Source: Rubrivivax sp. (GTDB lineage Bacteria; Pseudomonadota; Gammaproteobacteria; Burkholderiales; Burkholderiaceae). Taken from it: 64,000 bases of DNA. This document shows positions 49,846 through 57,782 of the stretch, piece by piece. How positions within the stretch are numbered: position 1 is the stretch's first letter; each line of letters starts with the position of its first letter. A model generated the notes under the pieces. The model was given only the letters and a program-made list of their open reading frames with translations. It was not told the DNA's origin and did no database searches. A program made the position numbers and the translations under genes. The stretch is taken from the NCBI GenBank assembly GCA_016790225.1, contig JAEUOZ010000069.1, positions 1-64,000 of the forward strand, read 5' to 3'.

Positions 49846-50505
49846 TCAGTTGCCGCCGGCCGCGCCTTCCTTGGGCGCGCGGCGGACCTCCACGCGGCGG
49901 TGCTGCGGGCTGTCCGGGGCGGCATCCGCCAGCAGGCGCTTGGGGCCGAAACCGTAGGCCCACAGACGCTGCGAGGCCACGCCCTTGCTCACCAGGTAGC
50001 TGCGTGCACTGATGGCCCGCGCGCAGGACAGGCGCAGATTGAGATCCATCGCGCCGCTGGCGTCGGTGTGGCCGGCGATGGCGAAGCGCTCACGCGCCAG
50101 CTGGGGGTGGTTGAGCGCCTGCGCCAGCTTGTCCAGCAGGCGCCGGCTCTCGGGCATCAGCTTGTCCGAGCCCAGCTCGAACTGCAGCGCCATGTCCACC
50201 TGGGCCGGCGTGTTGTCGGCGTACTCGGCCACAAAATTGCGCGAGCTCGCGCCTTCGCTGCGCGCGGCCCCGGGGTTGCCGGCGCACTGGTGATCCGCAC
50301 CCGGCGGGCGCGTCGGTGCGAAGGCGCGCGTGGTCGGCGCGGGCGGCGGATCGGCCACGGAAAGCCGGTTGACGAAGTCATCCACCGAGGCGTCGCTCAC
50401 CGGCGCGGCGGCCACGGCAGCCCCAGCCGCCGCGGCACACAGCACGGCAGTGGCCAGGCGCGCCTTCAGGCCGGCGCCCGCAGCCCGCGGGAACGCGCGC
50501 CTCAT
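49846..50505 (-). CDS. OmpA-family peptidoglycan-binding protein
   Basis: A 219-residue exported protein with an N-terminal signal (about 12-33), a spacer, and an OmpA/MotB domain (about 95-210): GHTDASGAMDLNLRLSCARA with the Asp and Arg that hold diaminopimelate. It should bind peptidoglycan in the periplasm. Its start overlaps the stop of the DUF4384 lipoprotein gene by 4 bases. It is the last gene of a five-gene operon. Confidence 0.85.
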   Translation of the reverse strand: MRRAFPRAAGAGLKARLATAVLCAAAAGAAVAAAPVSDASVDDFVNRLSVADPPPAPTTRAFAPTRPPGADHQCAGNPGAARSEGASSRNFVAEYADNTPAQVDMALQFELGSDKLMPESRRLLDKLAQALNHPQLARERFAIAGHTDASGAMDLNLRLSCARAISARSYLVSKGVASQRLWAYGFGPKRLLADAAPDSPQHRRVEVRRAPKEGAAGGN

Positions 50506-51017
50506 CGGGCCACCTCGCGCAGGGTGGACATGGCGGCGCCATAGCGTTCGGGCGTGGTGATGCGCCCTTGCGCGGCGTTGCGCGCCACGAGCGTGAGATC
50601 CAGCGGCTCGGCCGTCAGCACGGCGACGAAGTAGCCCTGGCCGGCCGGGCCGCGTGCCACGAGGTTCCAGTTCTGGCGCGGCAGATCCACCGCGCCGGCG
50701 GGCAGGTAGTTCGCCCCGTCCACCGCGTTGGGAAAGACCGGCACGACGCGCTGGCCGTCGGTATCGAGCTGGTAGATGTAGACATATCCGGCGCGGCTGG
50801 TGGCCATCGCCAGACGCACGCTGTCGCCGATGGCGACCTGCGCGGGGTTGACGGCCAGGCGGATGCCGAAGCTGGTGTCGCTGCCGCGCAAGGCGGCGTC
50901 GATCTGCGCCAGCCCGACCCCCGGGGGCGAAGAAGGCGGCTCGCTGGCGCAGCCGCCGGCCAGGGCGGCGGCCAGCACCAGCGCCGCTGCAGTGAAACGT
51001 TTGTGCAGGAGGTTCAT
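50502..51017 (-). CDS. DUF4384 lipoprotein
   Basis: A 171-residue lipoprotein (signal 1-22, Cys23 in LAGGC). The body is a DUF4384 domain: GDSVRLAMATSRAGYVYIY, followed by VVPVFPNAVDGANYLPAG and the RGPAG turn. The same domain ends the caspase encoded at 53.6 kb. DUF4384 domains are often found with caspase-like and kinase proteins; their ligand is unknown. Confidence 0.82.
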   Translation of the reverse strand: MNLLHKRFTAAALVLAAALAGGCASEPPSSPPGVGLAQIDAALRGSDTSFGIRLAVNPAQVAIGDSVRLAMATSRAGYVYIYQLDTDGQRVVPVFPNAVDGANYLPAGAVDLPRQNWNLVARGPAGQGYFVAVLTAEPLDLTLVARNAAQGRITTPERYGAAMSTLREVAR

Positions 51018-51050
51018 GGCGGTTTCAGCTGAAGAAGGGTGCAGGGGCGC

Positions 51051-51662
51051 TCATCGCGCCGGCGTGGGCACGAGCCGGCCCGACGGCGGGTTGGCGGGGG
51101 TGCTGGCCGTGGTGCCTGCGCTCGCGGCAGACGCCCCGTTGCCGACCCTCAGGCGCCGGACTTCGACGCGGCGGTTGCTTGCCGATTCCGGATTGGCGCG
51201 ATTGGCCAGCCGGCTGGAGCCGTAGCCGATGGTCTGCAGGCGCCGCGCCGGGATGTCGTGAGCCCGCATCAGGTAGGCCTTCACGGATTCCGCGCGGTCC
51301 ATCGACAGGCGCAGGTTGGCTTCCTGGCTGCCCACGGCATCGGTATGCCCCGCCAGCAGGAAGGCGCTGGCCGCCAGCGCACGATCGCTCAGCGCCATGG
51401 CCAGCTGGTCCAGCTGCTGACGCCCGCGCGGCAGCAGCTCTGCCGATCCGAAGGTGAACTGCACGCGCAGATCGATGTGCGGCTCGGGCGCGGGGGCGGG
51501 TGCCGCGCCCGGGCGCGGCGGCCGATCGACCACGATGTCCTTGCCGCGCAGGGCTTCGAGGATCTTGGCCGCGGGCACCACGGGCCCGTCGTCGGTGGTC
51601 TGTGCCCACACCGGGCCGAGCACGGCTGCGCCCATCAGGCCAGCCATCATTCGTCGATTCAT
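51051..51662 (-). CDS. OmpA-family peptidoglycan-binding protein
   Basis: A 203-residue exported protein with a short signal (about 1-20) and an OmpA domain at about 65-185 (GHTDAVGSQEANLRLSMDRA; GYGSSRLANRANPESASNRR). All peptidoglycan-contacting residues expected for the family appear present. It is a paralogue of the product of 49846-50505 in the same operon. Confidence 0.86.
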   Translation of the reverse strand: MNRRMMAGLMGAAVLGPVWAQTTDDGPVVPAAKILEALRGKDIVVDRPPRPGAAPAPAPEPHIDLRVQFTFGSAELLPRGRQQLDQLAMALSDRALAASAFLLAGHTDAVGSQEANLRLSMDRAESVKAYLMRAHDIPARRLQTIGYGSSRLANRANPESASNRRVEVRRLRVGNGASAASAGTTASTPANPPSGRLVPTPAR

Positions 51663-51688
51663 GATGATGTCTCGATGAGGGTTGGGGC

Positions 51689-52468
51689 TCAGCGCGATGC
51701 GCCGGCGATCAGCTGCTCGAAGGCCGGATAACGGCCTTCGGGAATGAGCTGCAGGTAGCTGCTGCCGCCGCGGCCGTCCTGCCGGTAGGCAGGCTGCTGC
51801 GTGCGCGCACGCTCGGTGGCGCGCGGATGCCGCACGGACAGCAGCAAGCGATCCTCGGGCTCACCCATCACGAAGAATTCGTTGGCGCCCAGCGGCATGT
51901 CCACGGTCTGGCTGGCCTTCAGCTCGACCGAGAAGCCACCCTTGGGGTAGACCTGGCCCAGGCGCTGCGAATCCCAGGGCGAGCCGCGCACGAGATCGAT
52001 CTCGGCCACGGCCGTGAACGTGGGCGTGACGCGGATGCGGAAACGCTCGCCGCGCCGGGGCGGCGACTCCATCGAGCGCACCTGCAGCGTCCGGCCTTCC
52101 CGATCGAGGATCAGCAGGCGCACGTTCATGCCCTGGTAGTTGAAACTTTCGCCCCAGACCGAAGGCGCCGCGGCGCCCCGCACCAGCGGCAGCTCGGGCG
52201 CGCCCATGATCACCGGCCAGGCCTGGAAGCTGGTGGCGGTGGCGGGCTGCGCCACGGCATTGACCACCACGATGCTGGACGGCGTGGGCACGGCGACCGG
52301 TGTGCTGATGACCACCGTTTCGACCCACTGCGTGAAGGCCGGCAAAGCCGGTACGGGCTCGACGCTGACCGCCTTGGCGGGCGCCTGGGCGTGAGCGGCG
52401 GTGGCGGCCAGGGCCGCGAAGGCGACGGCGGCCAGGCGGCCGCGCGTGAAGATGTGGCGAGACAACAT
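51689..52468 (-). CDS. Exported hypothetical protein, paralogue family A
   Basis: A 259-residue precursor with a signal peptide (cleavage near AAHAQA, residue 28). The C-terminal half contains RRGERFRIRVTPTFTAVAE, matching the RFR(V/I)(R/K)V block of its two paralogues, and SSYLQLIPEGRYPAFEQLI near the end. Its operon neighbours encode OmpA and DUF4384 proteins. Function unknown; an envelope role is likely. Confidence 0.68.
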   Translation of the reverse strand: MLSRHIFTRGRLAAVAFAALAATAAHAQAPAKAVSVEPVPALPAFTQWVETVVISTPVAVPTPSSIVVVNAVAQPATATSFQAWPVIMGAPELPLVRGAAAPSVWGESFNYQGMNVRLLILDREGRTLQVRSMESPPRRGERFRIRVTPTFTAVAEIDLVRGSPWDSQRLGQVYPKGGFSVELKASQTVDMPLGANEFFVMGEPEDRLLLSVRHPRATERARTQQPAYRQDGRGGSSYLQLIPEGRYPAFEQLIAGASR

Positions 52469-52500
52469 GATGACCTCTTGAAATCAGCTGCGATGGACGA

Positions 52501-53112
52501 TCAGCGATGCGCGATGCTGATGGTCGTGACGATGCCCTGGCCACCCTGGTTGACAAGGTAGGTGGCGGTTTCCGTGTTCTGCACGTCCAGGCGGATGTCC
52601 TTGCTGGCCGAAGCCACCCGCGTGAGCCAGCTGCCCACCCAGGCCCAGACACCTTGCGGCTCCTGTGCCGGCTCCAGCACCACGTGCAGCTGATCGACGC
52701 CGCGCTGGCCATCCAGGCGCAGACGCGGGCTGATGGTCTCCAGGCCCGGCTGGACTTCGCCCTGCCAGATCGGCTCGCGGCCGAGCACACCCGAGGGATT
52801 GGTGTTGTAGAACGAGATCTTGCCGGCGCGCGAGGCCAGCACCTTGACGCGGAAGCGGTCACCGGTGCGGAAGCTGCGCTCGGTGCTGCGCGGCTGCAGT
52901 GAACCGTCGGGTGACTCCAGCAGCACGCTCACGGCCATCGCGTCGGTGGTGCTGACCACCGCCGTGCCGACCACCGGCGCCGAGACGCGGTCGAGCACGA
53001 TGTCCTTGGTGGTTCCGGCGGCCACGGCAAGGCCTGCCCAGGCCGCACTGGCGCTCAGCAGTGCAGCGGCGCTCAGCTTCAGCAGGCGCGGTCGGTGGAT
53101 GTGTTTCTGCAT
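52501..53112 (-). CDS. Exported hypothetical protein, paralogue family A, first gene of the OmpA operon
   Basis: A 203-residue precursor (signal 1-32). The start at 53112 has AGGAGA seven bases upstream; the longer frame to 53307 runs through the promoter and is rejected. The body has LLESPDGSLQPR and FRTGDRFRVKVLASRAGKIS, similar to DUF4384 and to the two paralogues. It heads a tight operon (gaps of 26-33 bases or overlaps) through 49846, controlled by the promoter at 53199-53174. Confidence 0.7.
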   Translation of the reverse strand: MQKHIHRPRLLKLSAAALLSASAAWAGLAVAAGTTKDIVLDRVSAPVVGTAVVSTTDAMAVSVLLESPDGSLQPRSTERSFRTGDRFRVKVLASRAGKISFYNTNPSGVLGREPIWQGEVQPGLETISPRLRLDGQRGVDQLHVVLEPAQEPQGVWAWVGSWLTRVASASKDIRLDVQNTETATYLVNQGGQGIVTTISIAHR

Positions 53113-53170
53113 GGGGATCTCCTGGTCTGGAGCACGGCGCTTGAGGTGCCGTCGGGTTGAACATGTCCGG

Positions 53171-53199
53171 TCTGACGTGAGCGGGGCGCAAACGTCAGA
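53171..53199. promoter_or_regulatory. Palindromic, potentially bidirectional regulon promoter
   Basis: TCTGACGT (53171-53178), 13 nt, ACGTCAGA (53192-53199). Each strand reads TCTGACGT-N15-GTC exactly, so the -35 of one strand contains the -10 of the other. Outer arms CCGG/GTCC extend the symmetry. The minus-strand copy drives the 52501-53112 operon (62 bases to its ATG). The plus-strand copy points to the caspase gene at 53599, which also has a closer promoter. Confidence 0.78.
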
Positions 53200-53466
53200 T
53201 CCGGACGCAACGAGGCAGCGCCAGGGTGATCCTGTTGGGGTTCTCCATACGCCCTCCCTGTTGCACATGCTAAACGCCAGATTGCACTGCACGCAATGGC
53301 CGGGCAAACTTCACGCATCCGGCGGCATCGTCAAGTGGACGGTCATACATCAACAGCCGGCCAACGGGAGGACTCGTCATGACTGCGGCACGCCCGCCGG
53401 ATCCGCAAGGATCACTGCTTCGATCCACACGCCCGCGCGCTGGCGCGCCTGGCCTGCAGCGTTCGG
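53200..53466. other. Rest of the divergent intergenic region
   Basis: About 270 bases between the palindromic promoter and the plus-strand promoter of the caspase gene. No gene-like frame, T-run terminator or repeat is seen. Confidence 0.5.
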
Positions 53467-53492
53467 TCTGACGTTCCTCTCGAATCTGCGTC
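53467..53492 (+). promoter_or_regulatory. Regulon promoter of the caspase-serpin-protease operon
   Basis: TCTGACGT (53467-53474), 15 nt, CGTC ending at 53492. The leader to the ATG at 53599 is about 100 bases. Confidence 0.8.
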
Positions 53493-53598
53493 CTGGCTTG
53501 CAGATCCACCGCTCGGCGCCCTGGCGCCCCGGCCCTCCCGTCCTTCCCGCCCGTTTTCCGTTGTCCCTGTCCAACAAGCTTCAGAGGAGCTCACTGTC

Positions 53599-55047
53599 AT
53601 GCCTCGTCTTCATCAGCGCCCGCGTTCCTTCGCCCGCCAGACCCTGGCCGCCGTCCTCGGTGCTGCCGCCCTGCTGGGCGCAGCCGGCCCCGCCCAGGCG
53701 GCACAGAGTCACGCCTTGATCATCTGGATCGGCGCCTACGACGGCCCGCCCGCCAACAGCCTGCCGGGCATCGACAAGGATGCGCGCATGGCACGCGAGA
53801 TGGCGCGCTCCATCGGCGTGCCCGAAGCCAACATCACCGAGATCGGCAACGCTGCCGTAACGCTCCAAGGCATGCGCTCTGCGGTCTCGGCTCTCGAAAG
53901 CCGCATGGGTCAGGGCGACCAGGTATTCCTGTACTACTCAGGCCACGGCGTCCAGGCCAAGGGCCAGGGTGGATCGGCCTGCATCGAAGCCCTGGTCACC
54001 CGCGATCTCAAGTTCTTCGTGGATGCCGATCTGCAGGCGGCCCTGACGCGCATCGGCAGCAAGGCCAAGCAGGTCATCATGATGAACGACTCCTGCTTCT
54101 CCGGCGGTGCCGCGACCAAGGAAGTCCGCTCCGATGGTGGCGTGCCCAAGTTTCTGCCTGAAGGGGCTGCGCGGCCCGATGTGGCAGCGGGCGAACGCTA
54201 TGAGTGCGGCGCAGCCGTCAACGCCTTCTCGCGCAACTTCACGCCGGAAGCCATGTCCAACCGGCCCAATGTGGTCTACATCGCGGCCTCCAGCGCCAAG
54301 GAGGTCTCGCTGGCCACGCGCGACGGCAGCGCCGCGACGCTGGCCTGGGCGGCCTGCCTGAAGGGCGGCCGGGCGGATGCCGATCGCAGCGGCAGCGTCA
54401 CGGCCGAAGAGCTGCGCGCCTGCGGCCAGCAGATGCTGAACGCCGGCAACTTCCGCCAGACCATGACGATCGTCGGCAACAAGGATCTGCCGCTGAGCTT
54501 CCAGGGTGGCGGCATCGCGGGCGGCGGTGGTTCCGGCGCTGGCGGGGGCAGCGGTGGCGGTGCGCCGGTGGCAACCGCCGCTGCGCTGACCGACATCGCC
54601 AACCTCGGCGATCCGGCGCGCCGCGTCGAACTGCGGGCCAGCCGCAGCAGCTACAAGATCGGCCAGGATTTCCTGGAGTTCACGGTCAGCACGGACAAGC
54701 CCGGCTATCTGTACCTGCTGCAGGTGGGCAGCGACGGCAAGACCTTCAACGTCATCTACCCGAACGACATCGACAGCAACCACTTCCTGAACGCGGGCAG
54801 CCACTCGTTCCCGCGCGCCAACAGCAACCTGCGCTTCCGCTCCCGCGGGCCGGCCGGCAAGAGCCATCTGCTGGCCCTGGTGACGGACAAGCCCGGCGAG
54901 CTGTCGGCCTTCGGCGCCGTCAGCGGCGGCTTCCGCTCGGCTCCGGCCACGGGCGCCAACCTGCGCAACTTCGTCGCCGAAAGCAGCCAGGCGGGCGGCG
55001 GCACCTTCGGCGCCAGCAAGGTGGTCTCGCTGGACGAAACGCCCTGA
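53599..55047 (+). CDS. Exported caspase-like protease with EF-hand and DUF4384 domain
   Basis: A 482-residue protein: signal (1-35), C14 domain (about 37-300) with His116 in YYSGHGV and Cys166 in NDSCFSGG, an EF-hand loop DADRSGSVTAEE (260-271), a glycine-rich hinge (303-321) and a DUF4384 domain (about 350-435: DFLEFTVSTDKPGYLYLL). GAGGAG lies upstream of the ATG. The catalytic half closely resembles the 46.5-kb paralogue. It heads a plus-strand operon with the serpin, the S1 protease and the caspase-FGE fusion. Confidence 0.88.
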   Translation: MPRLHQRPRSFARQTLAAVLGAAALLGAAGPAQAAQSHALIIWIGAYDGPPANSLPGIDKDARMAREMARSIGVPEANITEIGNAAVTLQGMRSAVSALESRMGQGDQVFLYYSGHGVQAKGQGGSACIEALVTRDLKFFVDADLQAALTRIGSKAKQVIMMNDSCFSGGAATKEVRSDGGVPKFLPEGAARPDVAAGERYECGAAVNAFSRNFTPEAMSNRPNVVYIAASSAKEVSLATRDGSAATLAWAACLKGGRADADRSGSVTAEELRACGQQMLNAGNFRQTMTIVGNKDLPLSFQGGGIAGGGGSGAGGGSGGGAPVATAAALTDIANLGDPARRVELRASRSSYKIGQDFLEFTVSTDKPGYLYLLQVGSDGKTFNVIYPNDIDSNHFLNAGSHSFPRANSNLRFRSRGPAGKSHLLALVTDKPGELSAFGAVSGGFRSAPATGANLRNFVAESSQAGGGTFGASKVVSLDETP

Positions 55048-55174
55048 TGGCGTGGCGCCGGTGGCCTTCGCGGGCCGCCGGCCGATTGCCCACCCTTGCG
55101 GGCGGCCGGCCACTCAAGGCCGCCACGCAGCTTCTCTCACACCTCACTCACCCCGGTTCCCACCAAGGATCGCC

Positions 55175-56632
55175 ATGTCTGCCTTCCACCGCCCTCAGCG
55201 CATCCGCAGCGCGTGCTCCCCGCTGGCCCTCGCGGCCGGCCTGATGCTGGCGACGCTGCCGCTGGCGCAGGCCCAGGCGCCCACGACGCCAGCGCCCGCT
55301 GCTGCCAGCGCAGCAGCCGCCCGGCCCGCCGCAAGCGAAGGCAAGGCCCCGGCCGCCGCTGCAGCCACCCCCGCCAAGGATGTGGTGCTGGACAGCCCGG
55401 CCGCGGCGCCCGCCGCCGTGCAGGGCGGCCGCCTGGTACCCACGCCCGCCGGCGCGGGCTCCAGCCTCTACACCACGCCGCTGCACGATGGCGCCACGGC
55501 GGGCGCGCTGGCCGATCTGGGCCTGGCGCTGCTGCGCCAGCAGAGCCAGGCCAGCGGCCAGGCGCAGCGCAACCAGCTGGTCTCGCCCCTCAGCGTGGCC
55601 TCGGCGCTGGGGCTGGTGCATGCCGGCAGCGCCGGCGCCACCGCCAGTGAGGTGGCGCGTCTGCTCAGCCCGGCCGCCGCCGGCGACAGCTTCTTCCGCG
55701 AGCGCCTGCCCAGCCATGTGCAGCGCCTGGCCGAGCGCGGCTCCGGCGCGCTCTCCATGGCCAGCCGCGTCTGGGTGGACCGCGCGCTGATCGGCGAAGT
55801 GCCGGCCAGCTTTGCCGCGCTGGCCAGCCAGCGCCTGCGCGCCGATGGCGCCGTCACCAGCTTTGCACAACCCGAAGCCGCGCGCGGCGCGATCAACAGC
55901 TGGGCGGCCGCCGGCACAGGCGGGCGCATTCCGGCGCTGCTGCCACCCGGCAGCCTCACGCCCAATACACGCGTCGTGATCACCAACGCCATCCACTTCC
56001 GCAGCCGCTGGGACAAGCCGTTTGACAGCAGCCGCACCACGGCCCTGCCCTTCACGCTGGGCAACGGCACCGTCAAGCCGGTGCCGACCATGGTGGACGA
56101 TCGCCCGGCGCGCCACGGCACGGTGGCCGGCATGCAGGTGCTGGAGCTGCCCTTTGCCGGCAACGAGTTTGCGCTGGTGCTGGCCATGGCGCCGGTCGGC
56201 CACTCGCTGGATGCGGCAGAGAAGGCCGTCTCCGGGCTGGACATGGCGGCCTGGTCCGGCCAGCTGCAGGCCTCGAGCTGCCGGGTGCAGCTGCCGCGCT
56301 TCAGCGTCCAGGGCGGCGCCGAAGCCCTGCGCCCGGCGCTGCAGGATCTGGGCATGCGCACCGCCTTCGGCCCGGGGGCCGATCTCTCGCCGCTGCTGGG
56401 CCAGGCGGCCCGCGGTGTCTCGCTGGCGCAGGTGTTCCATGCCGCCACGATCGAGATCGACGAGACCGGCGGCGTGGCCACCGCGGCCACCGCGGCCACC
56501 GCCGAGTTCAAGAGCCTGGCGCTGCCGTCCTCGGCCTGCAAGGTCGATCGGCCCTTCCTCTTCACCATCGTCCACAAGGCCACGCAGACGCCGCTGTTCG
56601 TGGGCAAGGTGGCCGAGCCGGTGTCGCCATGA
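55175..56632 (+). CDS. Exported serpin
   Basis: Serpins trap proteases by a suicide conformational change. This 485-residue protein has a signal (cleavage near LAQAQA, residue 35), an Ala/Pro-rich spacer (36-100) and a full serpin fold (about 105-485): NQLVSPLSVASALGL, ITNAIHFRSRWDKPF and the C-terminal DRPFLFTIVH. The hinge ETGGVATAATAAT (430-442) has the small residues needed for insertion. Counting P17 at Glu430 puts P1 at Lys446 and P1' at Ser447, predicting inhibition of basic-specific proteases. ATG 55175 has AAGGA upstream. Confidence 0.88.
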   Translation: MSAFHRPQRIRSACSPLALAAGLMLATLPLAQAQAPTTPAPAAASAAAARPAASEGKAPAAAAATPAKDVVLDSPAAAPAAVQGGRLVPTPAGAGSSLYTTPLHDGATAGALADLGLALLRQQSQASGQAQRNQLVSPLSVASALGLVHAGSAGATASEVARLLSPAAAGDSFFRERLPSHVQRLAERGSGALSMASRVWVDRALIGEVPASFAALASQRLRADGAVTSFAQPEAARGAINSWAAAGTGGRIPALLPPGSLTPNTRVVITNAIHFRSRWDKPFDSSRTTALPFTLGNGTVKPVPTMVDDRPARHGTVAGMQVLELPFAGNEFALVLAMAPVGHSLDAAEKAVSGLDMAAWSGQLQASSCRVQLPRFSVQGGAEALRPALQDLGMRTAFGPGADLSPLLGQAARGVSLAQVFHAATIEIDETGGVATAATAATAEFKSLALPSSACKVDRPFLFTIVHKATQTPLFVGKVAEPVSP

Positions 56633-56774
56633 GGCCAACGCCCATGTTCAGCCGCAGCCCCGATCACCTTCGCGGCCCGCGGACTGACACACCCATGGCA
56701 TGCGCGGGCGCCTGTCTCAAGGCCGATCCCGCGCAGCCCCTTCTTTCACATCAACGCTCAGGGAGAGCCGCATC

Positions 56775-57782
56775 ATGGAGAACACCACCGATCCCACGCC
56801 GGGCCAGACTGCGCCAACGCTCGAACGGCTGTGCCGGGTCAGCCTGCTGGCCTGCGCGGCCTGGGCCAGCCTGCCGGCGCAGGCCAGCTGCGTGGAGCAA
56901 CACCCGCTGACCAGCCAGTGCGTGCGCTGGGCGGACGGCACACGCCCGGCAGGGCCGCAGCTGCTGGCGGCCGTGCGCGATCAGCCGGCGCCGGGTGCGG
57001 CTCACAAGGCCCTGGCCCAGCCCAAGATCGTGGGCGGCACGATCGCCCCCGCGTCCGCCAACCCCTGGCAGGTGGCGCTGGTGGCGCGCCAACGGCCTTC
57101 GGCCCAGGAGGGGCAGTTCTGCGGCGGCGCCAACATCGGCGGCGGCTGGGTGCTCACCGCGGCGCACTGCGTGGACGAAGCGCCGGCCAGCGCCTTCGAG
57201 ATCTTCAGCGGCAGCGATTCCCTGCGCCAGGGCGGCCGCCGCACGGGCGTGGCGCGTGTCGTGATCCACCCCGAGTGGAACCGCGAGCGCCTGCAGAACG
57301 ACATCGCGCTGGTGCAGGTGCAGGGCGGTGCTTCGGGGCTGGCGGGCGAACCCGTGCTGGGCCCTGCGGGCCTGCCCGAAGCCATCCTGCGCTTCCTGCC
57401 CGTGCGCAGCACCGGCTGGGGCCGCAACCTGCGCACCGACGCGATGGCGCAGCCCGAACTGCTGACGGTCGATCTGCCCTACGTGACGCTGGACCGCTGC
57501 GGTGCGCCCCAGGCCTACGGCACGCTGGTGAACGAGAAGATGCTCTGCGCCGGCCCTGACGACACCAGCGCCAGCACCTGCAATGGCGACAGCGGCGGCC
57601 CGGCCACCGCCGAATTTGGCGGCGTGCGGCGCCTGGTGGGGCTGGTCAGCTTCGGCAAACCCGGGTGCAACAAGCCTTTTGGCTACAGTGTGTTCACCAA
57701 GGTCTCTGCATTCCTGCCATGGATCACCAGCGTGACAGAGGGCTCCAGCGCCGCAGCGCCCGGAACCCGCGGATGGCGCTGA
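56775..57782 (+). CDS. Exported chymotrypsin-fold serine protease (S1) with propeptide
   Basis: A 335-residue precursor: signal (about 16-38), propeptide (39-84), then the mature N-terminus IVGG after Lys84, a classical zymogen junction. The triad is His131 (LTAAHC), Asp176 (NDIALV) and Ser273 (GDSGGP). The residue six before Ser273 is Ser267, where trypsin has Asp189, and the 226-equivalent is probably Ser, so chymotrypsin-like or mixed specificity is likely. ATG 56775 has GGGAGA upstream. It overlaps the next gene by 10 bases. Confidence 0.88.
   Translation: MENTTDPTPGQTAPTLERLCRVSLLACAAWASLPAQASCVEQHPLTSQCVRWADGTRPAGPQLLAAVRDQPAPGAAHKALAQPKIVGGTIAPASANPWQVALVARQRPSAQEGQFCGGANIGGGWVLTAAHCVDEAPASAFEIFSGSDSLRQGGRRTGVARVVIHPEWNRERLQNDIALVQVQGGASGLAGEPVLGPAGLPEAILRFLPVRSTGWGRNLRTDAMAQPELLTVDLPYVTLDRCGAPQAYGTLVNEKMLCAGPDDTSASTCNGDSGGPATAEFGGVRRLVGLVSFGKPGCNKPFGYSVFTKVSAFLPWITSVTEGSSAAAPGTRGWR

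Noticed and set aside
53113..53307. N-terminal extension of the 52501-53112 protein
   Set aside because: It would be encoded across the promoter palindrome; the AGGAGA-preceded ATG at 53112 begins a clean signal peptide.
56690..56720. Possible regulon promoter before the S1 protease gene (ACTGACAC)
   Set aside because: The first box has two mismatches and no GTC lies 15 nt downstream; the gene is probably read through from the caspase-serpin transcript.
56775..57782. S1 protease as the obvious trypsin-like target of the Lys-P1 serpin
   Set aside because: The residue equivalent to Asp189 is Ser267, so trypsin-like specificity is not supported.
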